DNA of 64,000 nt from Hyaloperonospora brassicae (lineage: Eukaryota; Oomycota; Peronosporomycetes; Peronosporales; Peronosporaceae). Positions 11,816 through 19,844 of this stretch are shown here, in pieces. The stretch is from positions 1-64,000 of the forward strand of contig CANTFL010001320.1 in NCBI GenBank assembly GCA_947650285.1. The letters run 5' to 3'. The position numbers and the translations under genes are program-made. A model generated the notes under the pieces. That model made no database searches, was not told where the DNA came from, and saw nothing but the letters and a program-made list of their open reading frames with translations. Positions within the stretch are counted from its first letter, which is position 1, and every line of letters begins with the position of its first letter.

Positions 11816-12203
11816 TGTAACGGGGCAGCCCGTTACATGATATTGTCACTTAAGGAAAGTGACAATAAAGAATATAAGATGGATATTCTTTAAACAATAT
11901 CACCAAAGTTGTGATATTGAAGGGTCGACCAAAGGGTCTGTTCATTGGTTGATATCGTGATGATATCAACCCACCAATCGCCGCAAGACGCGCGCAATGA
12001 GTGGTGACGAGACGTCACCATACATGCAGTTATATTAGTATAATTGAATTAAGTCAAACGAAGAGACAGTAGTTTAAAGACTTAATTTATTAATATAACA
12101 GTTCTACTTTTACCCTACCTACGCTTCCTCGCTCGCCACGTGTACGTCCGTCGGGGCACCCAAATCCCTTGCGTTAAGTTACGCAAGGGTGTGCCCCGTT
12201 ACA
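11816..12203 (+). repeat. 5' LTR of gypsy copy A
   Basis: 388 bp, TGTAACGGGG...CCCCGTTACA, with 10-bp inverted ends. It is built from successive hairpins: 11842-11851/11857-11866, 11948-11956/11962-11970 (GTTGATATC/GATATCAAC), GGTGACG/CGTCACC and CTTGCGT/ACGCAAG near the 3' end. It matches 19403-19790 with two differences. Confidence 0.95.
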
Positions 12204-12205
12204 CC

Positions 12206-12218
12206 TGGTAGCACTTTG
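12206..12218 (+). promoter_or_regulatory. Likely primer binding site of gypsy copy A
   Basis: TGGTAGCACTTTG starts 2 bp after the 5' LTR, the usual place and first bases (TGG, complement of tRNA CCA) for a tRNA 3'-end primer. The same sequence follows the 5' LTR of copy B (25759). The tRNA species was not identified. Confidence 0.6.
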
Positions 12219-12247
12219 TAGTCCTTCCAAGGACCACATCATCCAAC

Positions 12248-13402
12248 ATGAACATGTTGGATGAAGAAGACACCTTTCACGCCATGCGTGAAGGGTTTAC
12301 CCATTTGAGTGACATCGAATGGGGTGCGGTAGAACGAATGAGTTCTACCGTAGGCGAACTCGTCGTCAGCACCATGTTGGAGTCTCTAGACAGAGACCAA
12401 CAACATGCTGCTATCGCCAAGTTCATTCACAATGAACTTGCTCTCGAGAGGGAGAAAGTAGCCTTGCTTCACCAGCAAGGCTCTCAACAGGCCGAGCAGT
12501 TGAGAGAACTCGGTGCTCAACAGACGGAGCTGTTGAGACAGCAGCAATTCCATGCTGCTGTGGGCGGGACGGCGCATGCGCGTCGTCCCGAAGTGATGAA
12601 AGTCGACATCTCCAAGTACAGTGGAGTCCCGGAGGACTCCCTGTTACTATGGTTTGTCGAACTCGACAGATCCTTAAGGGCTCGTCGCGTCGAAGATGAG
12701 CAAATGAAACTCACATTTGCTCAGACCCACTTGGCAGGGCGTGCCAAAACTTGGTCCCTGGGACTCGAGAGTAGCGACCCAAATGTGTTTAGGTCGCTAG
12801 ATGACTTCAAGTCCCGGCTCAGACAAACGTTTGAGCCGCCACGTGCTGAGTTCAGGGCTCGTTCAGAGCTCCTGAAACTCAAGCAGGGTAAGCGTGATGT
12901 TCACGCTTACGCACAACATATACGACTCCTTGCGAGTAGTATAACTGCAAACCCAGTTCATGAACACACGTTGATTACGGTGTTCATGCAAGGGCTCGCA
13001 GAAGGGCCCGTCAGGAGCCACCTGTTCCGCCTTGAGCTGAATACGCTTGAAGAAGCGATATCAGCCGCGGAACAGGAAGACTTTAGCATGAGACAGGCTC
13101 ATGCTAGCTCAAACTCTTACCGTCCACCGAGACGACAAGAGATCGGAGGTCCAGAACCAATGGACCTCTGTTATGTTGAGAGCGAGAGACCTCGCTCTAC
13201 AAGCAACAAGCGATTGCAGAGGTGCAATCGCTGTCAGAAGCTAGGGCACTACGCATACGAGTGTAGTGCTCCGCGCCCAGTACCAAACAGTACCGAGCGA
13301 AATGGACGACCATTCGCCAGAAAGGGCAATGGGCGTGGGTCCAGCGCTGTTGCGAAGCCGCAACAGCGAGACGGACCATCAAAAAATGGTCGGGGTCAGT
13401 AG
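12248..13402 (+). CDS. Gag of gypsy copy A (capsid and CCHC nucleocapsid)
   Basis: 384 residues starting at M-N-M-L-D-E-E-D. The N-terminal third is helical and charged with a Gln-rich stretch (about residues 60-100). A retrotransposon capsid domain follows (about 120-270, with T-F-A-Q-T-H-L-A-G-R-A-K-T-W). The C-terminus carries one zinc knuckle, C-N-R-C-Q-K-L-G-H-Y-A-Y-E-C (C-X2-C-X4-H-X4-C), then a basic tail. It forms the virus-like particle and packages element RNA. The frame ends at TAG 13400-13402, which lies inside a stem-loop that follows a slippery heptamer, so Gag-Pol is expected by -1 frameshifting. The gene is uninterrupted here but frameshifted near its N-terminus in copy B. Confidence 0.92.
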   Translation: MNMLDEEDTFHAMREGFTHLSDIEWGAVERMSSTVGELVVSTMLESLDRDQQHAAIAKFIHNELALEREKVALLHQQGSQQAEQLRELGAQQTELLRQQQFHAAVGGTAHARRPEVMKVDISKYSGVPEDSLLLWFVELDRSLRARRVEDEQMKLTFAQTHLAGRAKTWSLGLESSDPNVFRSLDDFKSRLRQTFEPPRAEFRARSELLKLKQGKRDVHAYAQHIRLLASSITANPVHEHTLITVFMQGLAEGPVRSHLFRLELNTLEEAISAAEQEDFSMRQAHASSNSYRPPRRQEIGGPEPMDLCYVESERPRSTSNKRLQRCNRCQKLGHYAYECSAPRPVPNSTERNGRPFARKGNGRGSSAVAKPQQRDGPSKNGRGQ

Positions 13403-13421
13403 GGGCGGAGCGCCCTACTGA
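13381..13421 (+). promoter_or_regulatory. Programmed -1 frameshift signal between gag and pol (copy A)
   Basis: In the Gag frame the codons TCA AAA AAT form the canonical slippery heptamer A AAA AAT (13381-13387). An 8-nt spacer (13388-13395) is followed by a perfect 9-bp stem TCAGTAGGG/CCCTACTGA (13396-13404 and 13413-13421) with an 8-nt loop. The Gag stop TAG lies in the 5' arm. Slipping back one base enters a frame that is open without a stop through the linker into protease. Copy B has an identical signal. Confidence 0.85.
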
Positions 13422-14616
13422 TCCAGCAACCTCAAGAGAATTTGCAAACCTCTTGACGAAAGTTGCTCCAGATACACAATCATTGCGTGTCTCTGCACCT
13501 GGTGATGACGTTTCGCTCATCACCTTGAAGTTGGAAGCGACAAATGACTTGTCGCTTCGTGCCCTAGTAGACTGTGGGGCGTCGAACAACTTTGTTCGTC
13601 GCCAGTCACTAGAGGGTCGTAGGCTCAAGTTCGTTGAGCGCGACATTCCCCTCACAAGGATGACGGTGCGCCTTGCAACAGGCGCATCGATAACCGTTGA
13701 GAAACGTGTAGTAGGAATCCACTACACGTTAGAGGGCGAGCAGTACGATGATGATTTCATCGTACTAGATCTGGATGACAAATTTGATGTCATCCTGGGA
13801 TTACCTTGGCTCAGAAAATACGAGCCAAGGGTGAGCTGGCAGCATCGATCCGTGAAGATGCCTGCTGCTTGTTCATCAGATGGCCATCTGATGAACATCT
13901 TGGAGCGTCCACAAGCGTGTGGATGTTCTGCGAGTGAGTGCGATGGCCTCACTTGCGGTACGGTCGTTAGCACGACTGCACAAGGTCACAGTGTAGTTGA
14001 TCACTACACTGTGGAGCAAGCTCCCGGCGGCTGTACAGAAGTACAGGCTGCGCCGAAGGTCCACCACTCGAATAAGTCGAGTGGACCGGGACATGGATGC
14101 AGGCCTAGCGGGCAGCATCTTAGAAGAAAGAAATCTGTTGCCCCCAAGGGGCAACATGAAAATCCTAGGTCGACTGGAGAGTCGACCGTAGAGGATCGGT
14201 TCCTGACTGTGGTCGCACAACCACAGTCGGAAGACGTCGAGGGAATAAGTCCCCACGTACTTGAGGAAGGAGCTCCTCAAGAGTTGCTTGCTGAGGGATC
14301 AGGCCCTCAGCAACCTGTGGAAGCAAGATCCCAGGAAGAAACCGAGACGTTGAACGTCTTGGTTAATGACGGATCAAGCGTAGGCGCTTATACGCTTGAT
14401 CTGATTGTGCCTCCGAAGTTGACTTCGGAGATAACTCAGTTGCCAACGCTAGAACCGAAACGGTTCTTGCGTGATCTGCGTAGTGGCAAAGTCAAGCAGA
14501 TCTGCGTACTCGTCACAGAGGACGAGTATGTGACCGACATTCGGTCGGCAACAGTATTTGCTGAGAACGAACGGGTTTTCCAGCAGCTCATCGATGGACG
14601 AAAGTGTCCTCGATGA
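13387..14616 (+). CDS. Protease region of gypsy Pol, copy A (entered by -1 frameshift)
   Basis: The frame is open from the slippery site. The retropepsin core lies near 13560-13620 with the active site L-V-D-C-G-A-S-N-N, followed by the flap region and the I-L-G-L-P-W-L-R-K-Y motif (about 13793-13822). It cleaves the Gag-Pol polyprotein. A long hydrophilic linker follows. The frame ends at TGA 14614-14616 because copy A has one extra base near 14575 (GGTTTTCCAGC where copy B has GGTTCTTAGC). In copy B protease and reverse transcriptase are one continuous frame, so the break here is a mutation and not the family's design. Confidence 0.85.
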   Translation, partial: WSGSVGAERPTDPATSREFANLLTKVAPDTQSLRVSAPGDDVSLITLKLEATNDLSLRALVDCGASNNFVRRQSLEGRRLKFVERDIPLTRMTVRLATGASITVEKRVVGIHYTLEGEQYDDDFIVLDLDDKFDVILGLPWLRKYEPRVSWQHRSVKMPAACSSDGHLMNILERPQACGCSASECDGLTCGTVVSTTAQGHSVVDHYTVEQAPGGCTEVQAAPKVHHSNKSSGPGHGCRPSGQHLRRKKSVAPKGQHENPRSTGESTVEDRFLTVVAQPQSEDVEGISPHVLEEGAPQELLAEGSGPQQPVEARSQEETETLNVLVNDGSSVGAYTLDLIVPPKLTSEITQLPTLEPKRFLRDLRSGKVKQICVLVTEDEYVTDIRSATVFAENERVFQQLIDGRKCPR

Positions 14617-17317
14617 GAAGACTCGGATTGAGCGATACGCGTCCCAATCCTGGGAGTCACTTCAGGCAAATCCTTTGTATAAGGATTTGATCGAATTCAG
14701 GGATGTGTTCCCTGAATCCGTACCTTGCGAGTTGCCTAAGGACAAAGGCACTCGACACGAGATCGAGCTCAAACCGGGCTCGAAATACTGTGTCATGAAG
14801 CAGTGGCCACTGCCTCGTGAACAAGTGATAGCGATCGACAAGTTCTTTGCCGATCGCTTAGCAGCGGGCCATGTGAGGGAATCAACATCCCCTCACAGCT
14901 CTCCGACCTTCTGTGTGCGAAAGGCCACAGGAGGGTGGCGGATAGTGCACGCATTCAACAAGTTGAATGCTGCAACGGTACCGGCTCAGACGCCGATACC
15001 GAGGAAGGACGTAATCATAGATGGTATGTCAAAGAGTACCATCTTTTCGTCCATGGATCTGATGGATGGATTCTATCAGATCCTGATGCGTGAACGGGAC
15101 GTCCCGTTCACAGCAGTGAGTACCCCCAGCGGGATGCTGTGGGAGTGGCTAGTGATGCCACAGGGGCTGAGTAATGCCCCTGCAACATTCAACAGATGTG
15201 TAACAAATCTGTTGAGACCGGTGCGAGACTTCGCACCGAGTTACTTCGACGATGTGTTCGTCCATAGCCGGGCTATGGACGGGAAGACGGACGTTGAAGT
15301 TCACAGAACTCACGTTCGTCAGGTTCTTCAACTTATGCGCAAGCATAAGTTGTACGCCAACCTCAAGAAGTGTATATTCGCGGCTAGCGAAATACCACTT
15401 CTTGGGTGCATCGTGGGGAAACACGGCGTACGCCCTGATCCCGAAAAGATCAAGGCGATCACCGACTGGCCAGTGCCAGTCGATGTCAAGGGACTTCGAA
15501 AGTTCCTTGGTCTTGCGGCGTACTTGCACAAGTACTCGCGCAACTACGCCGAGATGACTGTTCATCTTTCTTGCTTGCTCAAGAAAAATGTCAAGTGGTC
15601 ATGGAACGCTGAGTGCCAGCGTTCCTTTGAAGGTATCAAGCAAAGCTTGATGCAATCGCCGATCTTGGCGATTGCAGATCAGGACAGACCATTTCATGTG
15701 GTCTGTGACGCCAGCGATTTCGCAATCGGCTGTGCGTTAATGCAGTTCGATGCAGATGGCGCGGAGCGCGTCATCTGTTATCAATCGCGTCAGCTGCAAG
15801 CAGCTGAGCGTAATTACCCAGTGCATGACAAGGAACTCCTTGCCATGAAATACGCACTGGATAAATTTCGCGTCTATCTCTTGGGAGATAGACCGTTTGT
15901 AGTCTACACGGACCATGCGTCATTACGCACGGCCGTAAACAGCCCACACCTCTCGCAAAGAATGGCGAGGTGGCTGTCTTTCTTCGCGGAGTATAACTTC
16001 TCCGTGGAGTATAAACCGGGACGACTCAATGTCGTCGCGGATGCTCTTTCGCGCCGGCCCGATTTCGAGCCGGACGCGCAATCCAACAGTGAGGACAAGC
16101 CCACTGTTGCGACACTGTCAGTCAGTGTCCCGTCGTCAAGTTTACTTGACGACGTACGAAAGGCATACGCGGAAGATAAGGATCTTCTGCAATTGATGGA
16201 TCATCTGGTGAATCCATCCAGTAAATCCATGAGGGATTTACCGGCTTTGTACCGATCCTCATCGGATCGGTATAGTACACGCAACGGATTGCTGTACTAT
16301 ACTGCTGTTGCCGACGACACGCCTCGTGTCGTCGTACCCGCTCATCATGATTTGCGATTGCGCATCATGTATGAGTGTCACGATGCCCCAACAAGCGGCC
16401 ATCGTGGTAGAGAAAAGACTTACCTCACGGTAAGTCGCGACTTTTACTGGCCCCGCCAGTATCAGTTTGTTCGCAAGTACATCCGTGCTTGCGAAGTATG
16501 TCAACGGGTGAAGCCTAGTCCTTCATCCCGTGCGCCATTGCAGCCTCTGCCTGTTCCGACAGAGTGCTGGCAGTCCGTTTCAATGGACTTCGTCTTCGGG
16601 TTTCCCGAAGACGCTCACAAGAATAATGGTATTCTTGTGTTTGTGGACCGATTCAGCAAGATGGTCCATCTTGCTGCTGTCCCTGAGTCAATCAAGGCTC
16701 AAGGTTGTGCTCGTGTCTTTCTAGACTCGGTCTTTAGACTCCACGGGTCACCCCGTGAACTCGTATCCGACCGTGACCCTCGGTTCACGGCGGCATTTTG
16801 GCAAACCGTGTTCCGTACTCTCGAAACACGATTGAAGATGTCCACTTCTGACCATCCAGAAACAGATGGTCAGACGGAACGTGCGAACCGTGTCCTCGAA
16901 GAGATTCTTCGAGGATATGTCCACTCGTTTCCGAGTTGGAGCGAATTCCTACCCATGGTGGAATTCGCCATCAATAATTCGGTGCATGCTTCAACACAGC
17001 ACACACCGTTTTACGTGAATGGCCTACGCCATCCACGTGTGCCCACCCTTCTAGAGTGTGACTCTTGGATAAGGGGGGAGGGACTCGCTCGAGCAAAAAC
17101 CGTTTTGGCTCTTGCTCATCACGTGTCGACGCAAACGTCGTCACGTATGATGCCGATGTCGATCAAGTCGACATCGATGAAGAAGATCATCTCAATAATA
17201 GCGAAGACGCTATTATTGATTCGGATGATGATGACGATGCTGGTATATTCAGCATCGTCAACGATTATGCCAGCGAGGAAGAAGACAACCTCGCTGAAGA
17301 AGAGAGCAATCTCTTAG
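14558..17317 (+). CDS. Reverse transcriptase, RNase H and integrase of gypsy copy A
   Basis: 919 codons. Reverse transcriptase: S-P-T-F-C-V-R-K near 14900, S-M-D-L-M-D-G-F-Y (about 15050) and the catalytic Y-F-D-D (about 15241-15252). RNase H: C-D-A-S-D-F, K-E-L-L-A, Y-T-D-H and V-A-D-A-L-S-R-R-P (15700-16060). Integrase: zinc motif H-X-G-H-R-G then C-X2-C (about 16375-16502), and a DDE core with S-M-D-F, S-D-R-D-P-R-F and T-E-R-A-N-R (16580-16890). The genuine homology starts about 14576, after the copy-specific 1-nt insertion. The last ~80 codons (from about 17080) are out of the integrase C-terminal frame, which continues one base back from a G run at 17070-17079. Catalytic residues all look present. 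Confidence 0.93.
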   Translation: MLRTNGFSSSSSMDESVLDEKTRIERYASQSWESLQANPLYKDLIEFRDVFPESVPCELPKDKGTRHEIELKPGSKYCVMKQWPLPREQVIAIDKFFADRLAAGHVRESTSPHSSPTFCVRKATGGWRIVHAFNKLNAATVPAQTPIPRKDVIIDGMSKSTIFSSMDLMDGFYQILMRERDVPFTAVSTPSGMLWEWLVMPQGLSNAPATFNRCVTNLLRPVRDFAPSYFDDVFVHSRAMDGKTDVEVHRTHVRQVLQLMRKHKLYANLKKCIFAASEIPLLGCIVGKHGVRPDPEKIKAITDWPVPVDVKGLRKFLGLAAYLHKYSRNYAEMTVHLSCLLKKNVKWSWNAECQRSFEGIKQSLMQSPILAIADQDRPFHVVCDASDFAIGCALMQFDADGAERVICYQSRQLQAAERNYPVHDKELLAMKYALDKFRVYLLGDRPFVVYTDHASLRTAVNSPHLSQRMARWLSFFAEYNFSVEYKPGRLNVVADALSRRPDFEPDAQSNSEDKPTVATLSVSVPSSSLLDDVRKAYAEDKDLLQLMDHLVNPSSKSMRDLPALYRSSSDRYSTRNGLLYYTAVADDTPRVVVPAHHDLRLRIMYECHDAPTSGHRGREKTYLTVSRDFYWPRQYQFVRKYIRACEVCQRVKPSPSSRAPLQPLPVPTECWQSVSMDFVFGFPEDAHKNNGILVFVDRFSKMVHLAAVPESIKAQGCARVFLDSVFRLHGSPRELVSDRDPRFTAAFWQTVFRTLETRLKMSTSDHPETDGQTERANRVLEEILRGYVHSFPSWSEFLPMVEFAINNSVHASTQHTPFYVNGLRHPRVPTLLECDSWIRGEGLARAKTVLALAHHVSTQTSSRMMPMSIKSTSMKKIISIIAKTLLLIRMMMTMLVYSASSTIMPARKKTTSLKKRAIS

Positions 17318-18114
17318 CAGTGCGCACGAAGCGCACTGCTAGACAAAACAAAGAGTCAGCAGAGAACTTCCTGCTGACTCGAGAAGCGGTAGTCCGTTTC
17401 GTTCAGGACTCCATCGCAAATGCGGTGGACCGTCAGAAACGGAACGCAGACAAGAATGGAAGAGCAAATGTTCTTTCATTTAAGGTTAATGACCTAGTAC
17501 TACTGTCAACGGTAAACCTACCTGGACATGCAGTCACTAGTGTCGGCAGTAGTAAACTACTGCCGAAATACATTGGGCCATTTCGAGTGTTGCATCGCAA
17601 GGGCAATGCATACACACTCGAATTGCCACGTAGGATGCGCACGCATCCTACGTTTTACGTGGGGAGGCTTAGGTCGTACTGTCAGTACGAGCCTTCTTCT
17701 TCCGATGAAGATATCCCCCACGTTCAAGAACATCCATCAAGTTCTTGCGTTCGCGCTCCAGACGATCCATCTGGTCGCGCAGATATGATACCTCGGTATT
17801 CAACCGAGTTATCTCTCCGCGAGCTGTCGCCAGCTCGCCGAAAAGGAGCGGACATCCCGCTCGACCTGAAGCTGCGCCGTGGCATAATCGGCGCGATCCC
17901 TCGCCCGATCAGCCTCGTGATCCTTGCGGTTCTTCCGCACGGTGTCGGTCAAAGCGTAGCGTCGGTCGCGCTCGTGCTTCAAGTCATCGCGCAATTCATC
18001 GATTGCGCGATCCATCTCGTAAGGGTCGAGATGGTGGGCCTGGGGTTCTGGAGGAGGTCTTTCCTCCTCCACCACATCCTTTGGTGGATGCTCACGGTGA
18101 TCAACGCTTTCTAG
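17065..18114 (+). CDS. Integrase C-terminal part of gypsy copy A, in the -1 frame
   Basis: Starting at the run AAGGGGGGAGGG, this frame carries an acidic stretch (D-V-D-Q-V-D-I-D-E-E-D), a basic segment (K-R-N-A-D-K-N-G-R-A) and the G-P-F-R-V/F-Y-V-G-R-L module typical of gypsy integrase C-termini (about 17560-17700). It lies one base back from the upstream integrase frame in both copies A and B. That means either a shared ancestral indel or a second frameshift. The recognisable domain ends near 17720. The rest of the frame to 18114 is low-complexity and is probably just the reverse side of the antisense gene. Confidence 0.7.
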   Translation: MDKGGGTRSSKNRFGSCSSRVDANVVTYDADVDQVDIDEEDHLNNSEDAIIDSDDDDDAGIFSIVNDYASEEEDNLAEEESNLLAVRTKRTARQNKESAENFLLTREAVVRFVQDSIANAVDRQKRNADKNGRANVLSFKVNDLVLLSTVNLPGHAVTSVGSSKLLPKYIGPFRVLHRKGNAYTLELPRRMRTHPTFYVGRLRSYCQYEPSSSDEDIPHVQEHPSSSCVRAPDDPSGRADMIPRYSTELSLRELSPARRKGADIPLDLKLRRGIIGAIPRPISLVILAVLPHGVGQSVASVALVLQVIAQFIDCAIHLVRVEMVGLGFWRRSFLLHHILWWMLTVINAF

Positions 18115-18296
18115 TGGAGCGTATCTTGAATCACCGTGACGATTCAGGATCAAGGACGAGCTACCTCGTCCAGTGGCGGGGGTATCCACCCTCTTGGAAC
18201 AGCTGGGAGCCCCGCTCTCAGCTGTTGATGGATGTTGAAGGTCTCGTCCGCCAGTATGACGAGACCCATCCGATGAGTCCTGTGGCCCATCGGTAA
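17745..18296 (+). CDS. Chromodomain at the end of gypsy Pol, copy A
   Basis: The chromodomain itself is about 18096-18290: [30 protein letters not shown], then [10 protein letters not shown]. Chromodomains on gypsy integrases are known to steer insertion to modified histones. The first ~110 codons of this frame are Arg/Ser/Pro-rich and lie opposite the antisense coiled coil, so their coding status is doubtful. The frame differs from that of the integrase C-terminus, and small indels between copies A and B in this stretch make the original connection uncertain. The segment is read in the sense direction while the antisense gene covers the same bases. Confidence 0.8.
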   Translation: MRSRSRRSIWSRRYDTSVFNRVISPRAVASSPKRSGHPARPEAAPWHNRRDPSPDQPRDPCGSSARCRSKRSVGRARASSHRAIHRLRDPSRKGRDGGPGVLEEVFPPPPHPLVDAHGDQRFLVERILNHRDDSGSRTSYLVQWRGYPPSWNSWEPRSQLLMDVEGLVRQYDETHPMSPVAHR

Positions 18297-19272
18297 ACAC
18301 GCGCCCTAGGCGCTTGTAGACGGATTGCAAGTTTGCAATCGCGTCACGCATCTCCTCCGAGAGATGTGCCCTTCCCCAGGGCGAATTTAGGGAGTACACA
18401 TCCCTATGTGCACGCTGCGAGTTGTCAACACAACTCGCACAAGGGTCTCCCCATGTGAGGCAAGGAATGCCTGCCTCACTCGATAAACAATGCAACCGGT
18501 ACCTAGCACCGGTTGGCGTTCGCCGTTCGAACCTGAGGCGTGTTGCCTCAAGTTTCTTGAGCCACCCTTCTCGTCCAAAATTCTTTACGTTTTGGACGAA
18601 CGCGTTCCACGCAGCCAAAAGCGATGTTTTGTCACGCTTTTGGTTGCTATTGTACCATCGATGTCTAAGGAAGACATCGAGATAAAAGTCTTCTTCAGCG
18701 CGAAAGTTCTTCGCGCTGGGACTCAAGCCGTGAAGCTCGGTTGCATCGAATAAGGGTATTCGATGGTGTTGGCCTGTCTCGTGAGACAGGCTATTGATGA
18801 GTTGTTCGGGCAAACGCCACGGCTTCAACTCATCACGCTTCACAGTGGTACCCTTGTCGGTACCACGGCTCCCAGATTGACGACGGCTCGCGCCATCGTC
18901 ATCACGCTCGTGCGAAGACGCACGAGCCGGCGGTGGTGAAGAATAGAACTCACCACCCTGATCATCGTCATCACTGCCGAACAGACTGTGATGCGAATCA
19001 CGAGTCCGTTCGTTCGGCAGTGGCCTTGGCGAATACTGAGGCGTCGCCGGTGAGCGAGACGCCTCTGGAGCATTGCCCGAGTCAGACACGTCTGACTCGC
19101 CAGAGTAGATGACCTCCACATCGGGGTCATCGTGCGCACGCGGCGTGATACCGCGTGCACCTGCAGCACCTGTTGCTGCAGGCGAAGAAGGGGCGGCAGA
19201 CGACGAAGCGTCTGCCGCAGAGGCTTGCACAGCACCAGGCTGTGTGGGTCTTGAGTCACCTCGCATAGACAT
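17809..19272 (-). CDS. Antisense gene of gypsy copy A; unknown protein with C-terminal coiled coil
   Basis: 487 codons read against the element, starting 130 bp inside the 3' LTR. The N-terminus (about 1-150) is disordered and acidic ([13 protein letters not shown], then S-D-D-D-D-Q-G-G). A compact middle (about 150-310) has [11 protein letters not shown], a Trp/Phe-rich helix and cysteines ([11 protein letters not shown]). A linker follows, then a charged coiled coil ([12 protein letters not shown]). I recognise no family. In 18300-18790, where the sense strand has no gene, eight substitutions separate copies A and B and seven are synonymous in this frame; farther on, an indel is a whole Asp codon. 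Copy A has lost one base near 17845, which ends the frame about 85 codons before copy B's. Its C-terminal half overlaps the sense chromodomain. Promoter unknown; the 3' LTR is the nearest candidate. Confidence 0.8.
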   Translation of the reverse strand: MSMRGDSRPTQPGAVQASAADASSSAAPSSPAATGAAGARGITPRAHDDPDVEVIYSGESDVSDSGNAPEASRSPATPQYSPRPLPNERTRDSHHSLFGSDDDDQGGEFYSSPPPARASSHERDDDGASRRQSGSRGTDKGTTVKRDELKPWRLPEQLINSLSHETGQHHRIPLFDATELHGLSPSAKNFRAEEDFYLDVFLRHRWYNSNQKRDKTSLLAAWNAFVQNVKNFGREGWLKKLEATRLRFERRTPTGARYRLHCLSSEAGIPCLTWGDPCASCVDNSQRAHRDVYSLNSPWGRAHLSEEMRDAIANLQSVYKRLGRVFTDGPQDSSDGSRHTGGRDLQHPSTAESGAPSCSKRVDTPATGRGSSSLILNRHGDSRYAPLESVDHREHPPKDVVEEERPPPEPQAHHLDPYEMDRAIDELRDDLKHERDRRYALTDTVRKNRKDHEADRARDRADYATAQLQVERDVRSFSASWRQLAER

Positions 19273-19390
19273 GTTAACTATGCGAGGTCAAGCGGAAAGT
19301 GAGTGGAACGGACCAAACAAGTGCTCCCTGTCCCAATGGTGGCCAACGGGTGGCCTCCATATTTCGATAGTCACACGGTGACTATCAGTT

Positions 19391-19400
19391 AAGGGGGGGT
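19391..19400 (+). promoter_or_regulatory. Polypurine tract of gypsy copy A
   Basis: AAGGGGGGGT ends 2 bp before the 3' LTR, the position where plus-strand DNA synthesis is primed. Copy B has the same G run just before its 3' LTR. Confidence 0.75.
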
Positions 19401-19402
19401 GA

Positions 19403-19790
19403 TGTAACGGGGCGGCCCGTTACATGATATTGTCACTTAAGGAAAGTGACAATAAAGAATATAAGATGGATATTCTTTAAACAATATCACCAAAGTGGTG
19501 ATATTGAAGGGTCGACCAAAGGGTCTGTTCATTGGTTGATATCGTGATGATATCAACCCACCAATCGCCGCAAGACGCGCGCAATGAGTGGTGACGAGAC
19601 GTCACCATACATGCAGTTATATTAGTATAATTGAATTAAGTCAAACGAAGAGACAGTAGTTTAAAGACTTAATTTATTAATATAACAGTTCTACTTTTAC
19701 CCTACCTACGCTTCCTCGCTCGCCACGTGTACGTCCGTCGGGGCACCCAAATCCCTTGCGTTAAGTTACGCAAGGGTGTGCCCCGTTACA
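19403..19790 (+). repeat. 3' LTR of gypsy copy A
   Basis: 388 bp, identical to 11816-12203 except for CGGCCC instead of CAGCCC near the start and AAGTGGTG instead of AAGTTGTG. The second change makes the AATATCACCA/TGGTGATATT stem perfect here. Followed by the target duplication TCTGT. Confidence 0.95.
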
Positions 19791-19844
19791 TCTGTCCTTA
19801 CGTTGTGTGAGCCAAAGCATGGAGTGTTTAATCCTCTGAGTCTT

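Larger units (their letters stand above)
11816..19790 (+). mobile_element. Ty3/gypsy chromovirus, copy A (young, full-length)
   Basis: A 7,975-bp element with 388-bp LTRs that differ at two positions and a perfect 5-bp target duplication TCTGT (11811-11815 and 19791-19795). Order: LTR, primer site, gag, -1 frameshift signal, protease, reverse transcriptase, RNase H, integrase, integrase C-terminal part, chromodomain, an antisense gene, polypurine tract, LTR. The near-identical LTRs indicate recent insertion. Compared with copy B, lesions visible in the sense genes are a 1-nt insertion near 14575 (breaks protease from reverse transcriptase) and frame changes after integrase. The whole element, LTRs included, is packed with short inverted repeats (see findings). 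Order and motifs make the family call secure. Confidence 0.95.

Noticed and set aside
18422..18753. Plus-strand 87-codon frames opposite the antisense gene in both gypsy copies
   Set aside because: Identical position in both copies reflects shared DNA; they read as the shadow of the better supported antisense frame.
11816..19790. Individual hairpins as transcription terminators or regulatory stem-loops
   Set aside because: They are everywhere in the element and lack T runs; only the one in correct phase with a slippery heptamer was kept as a specific signal.
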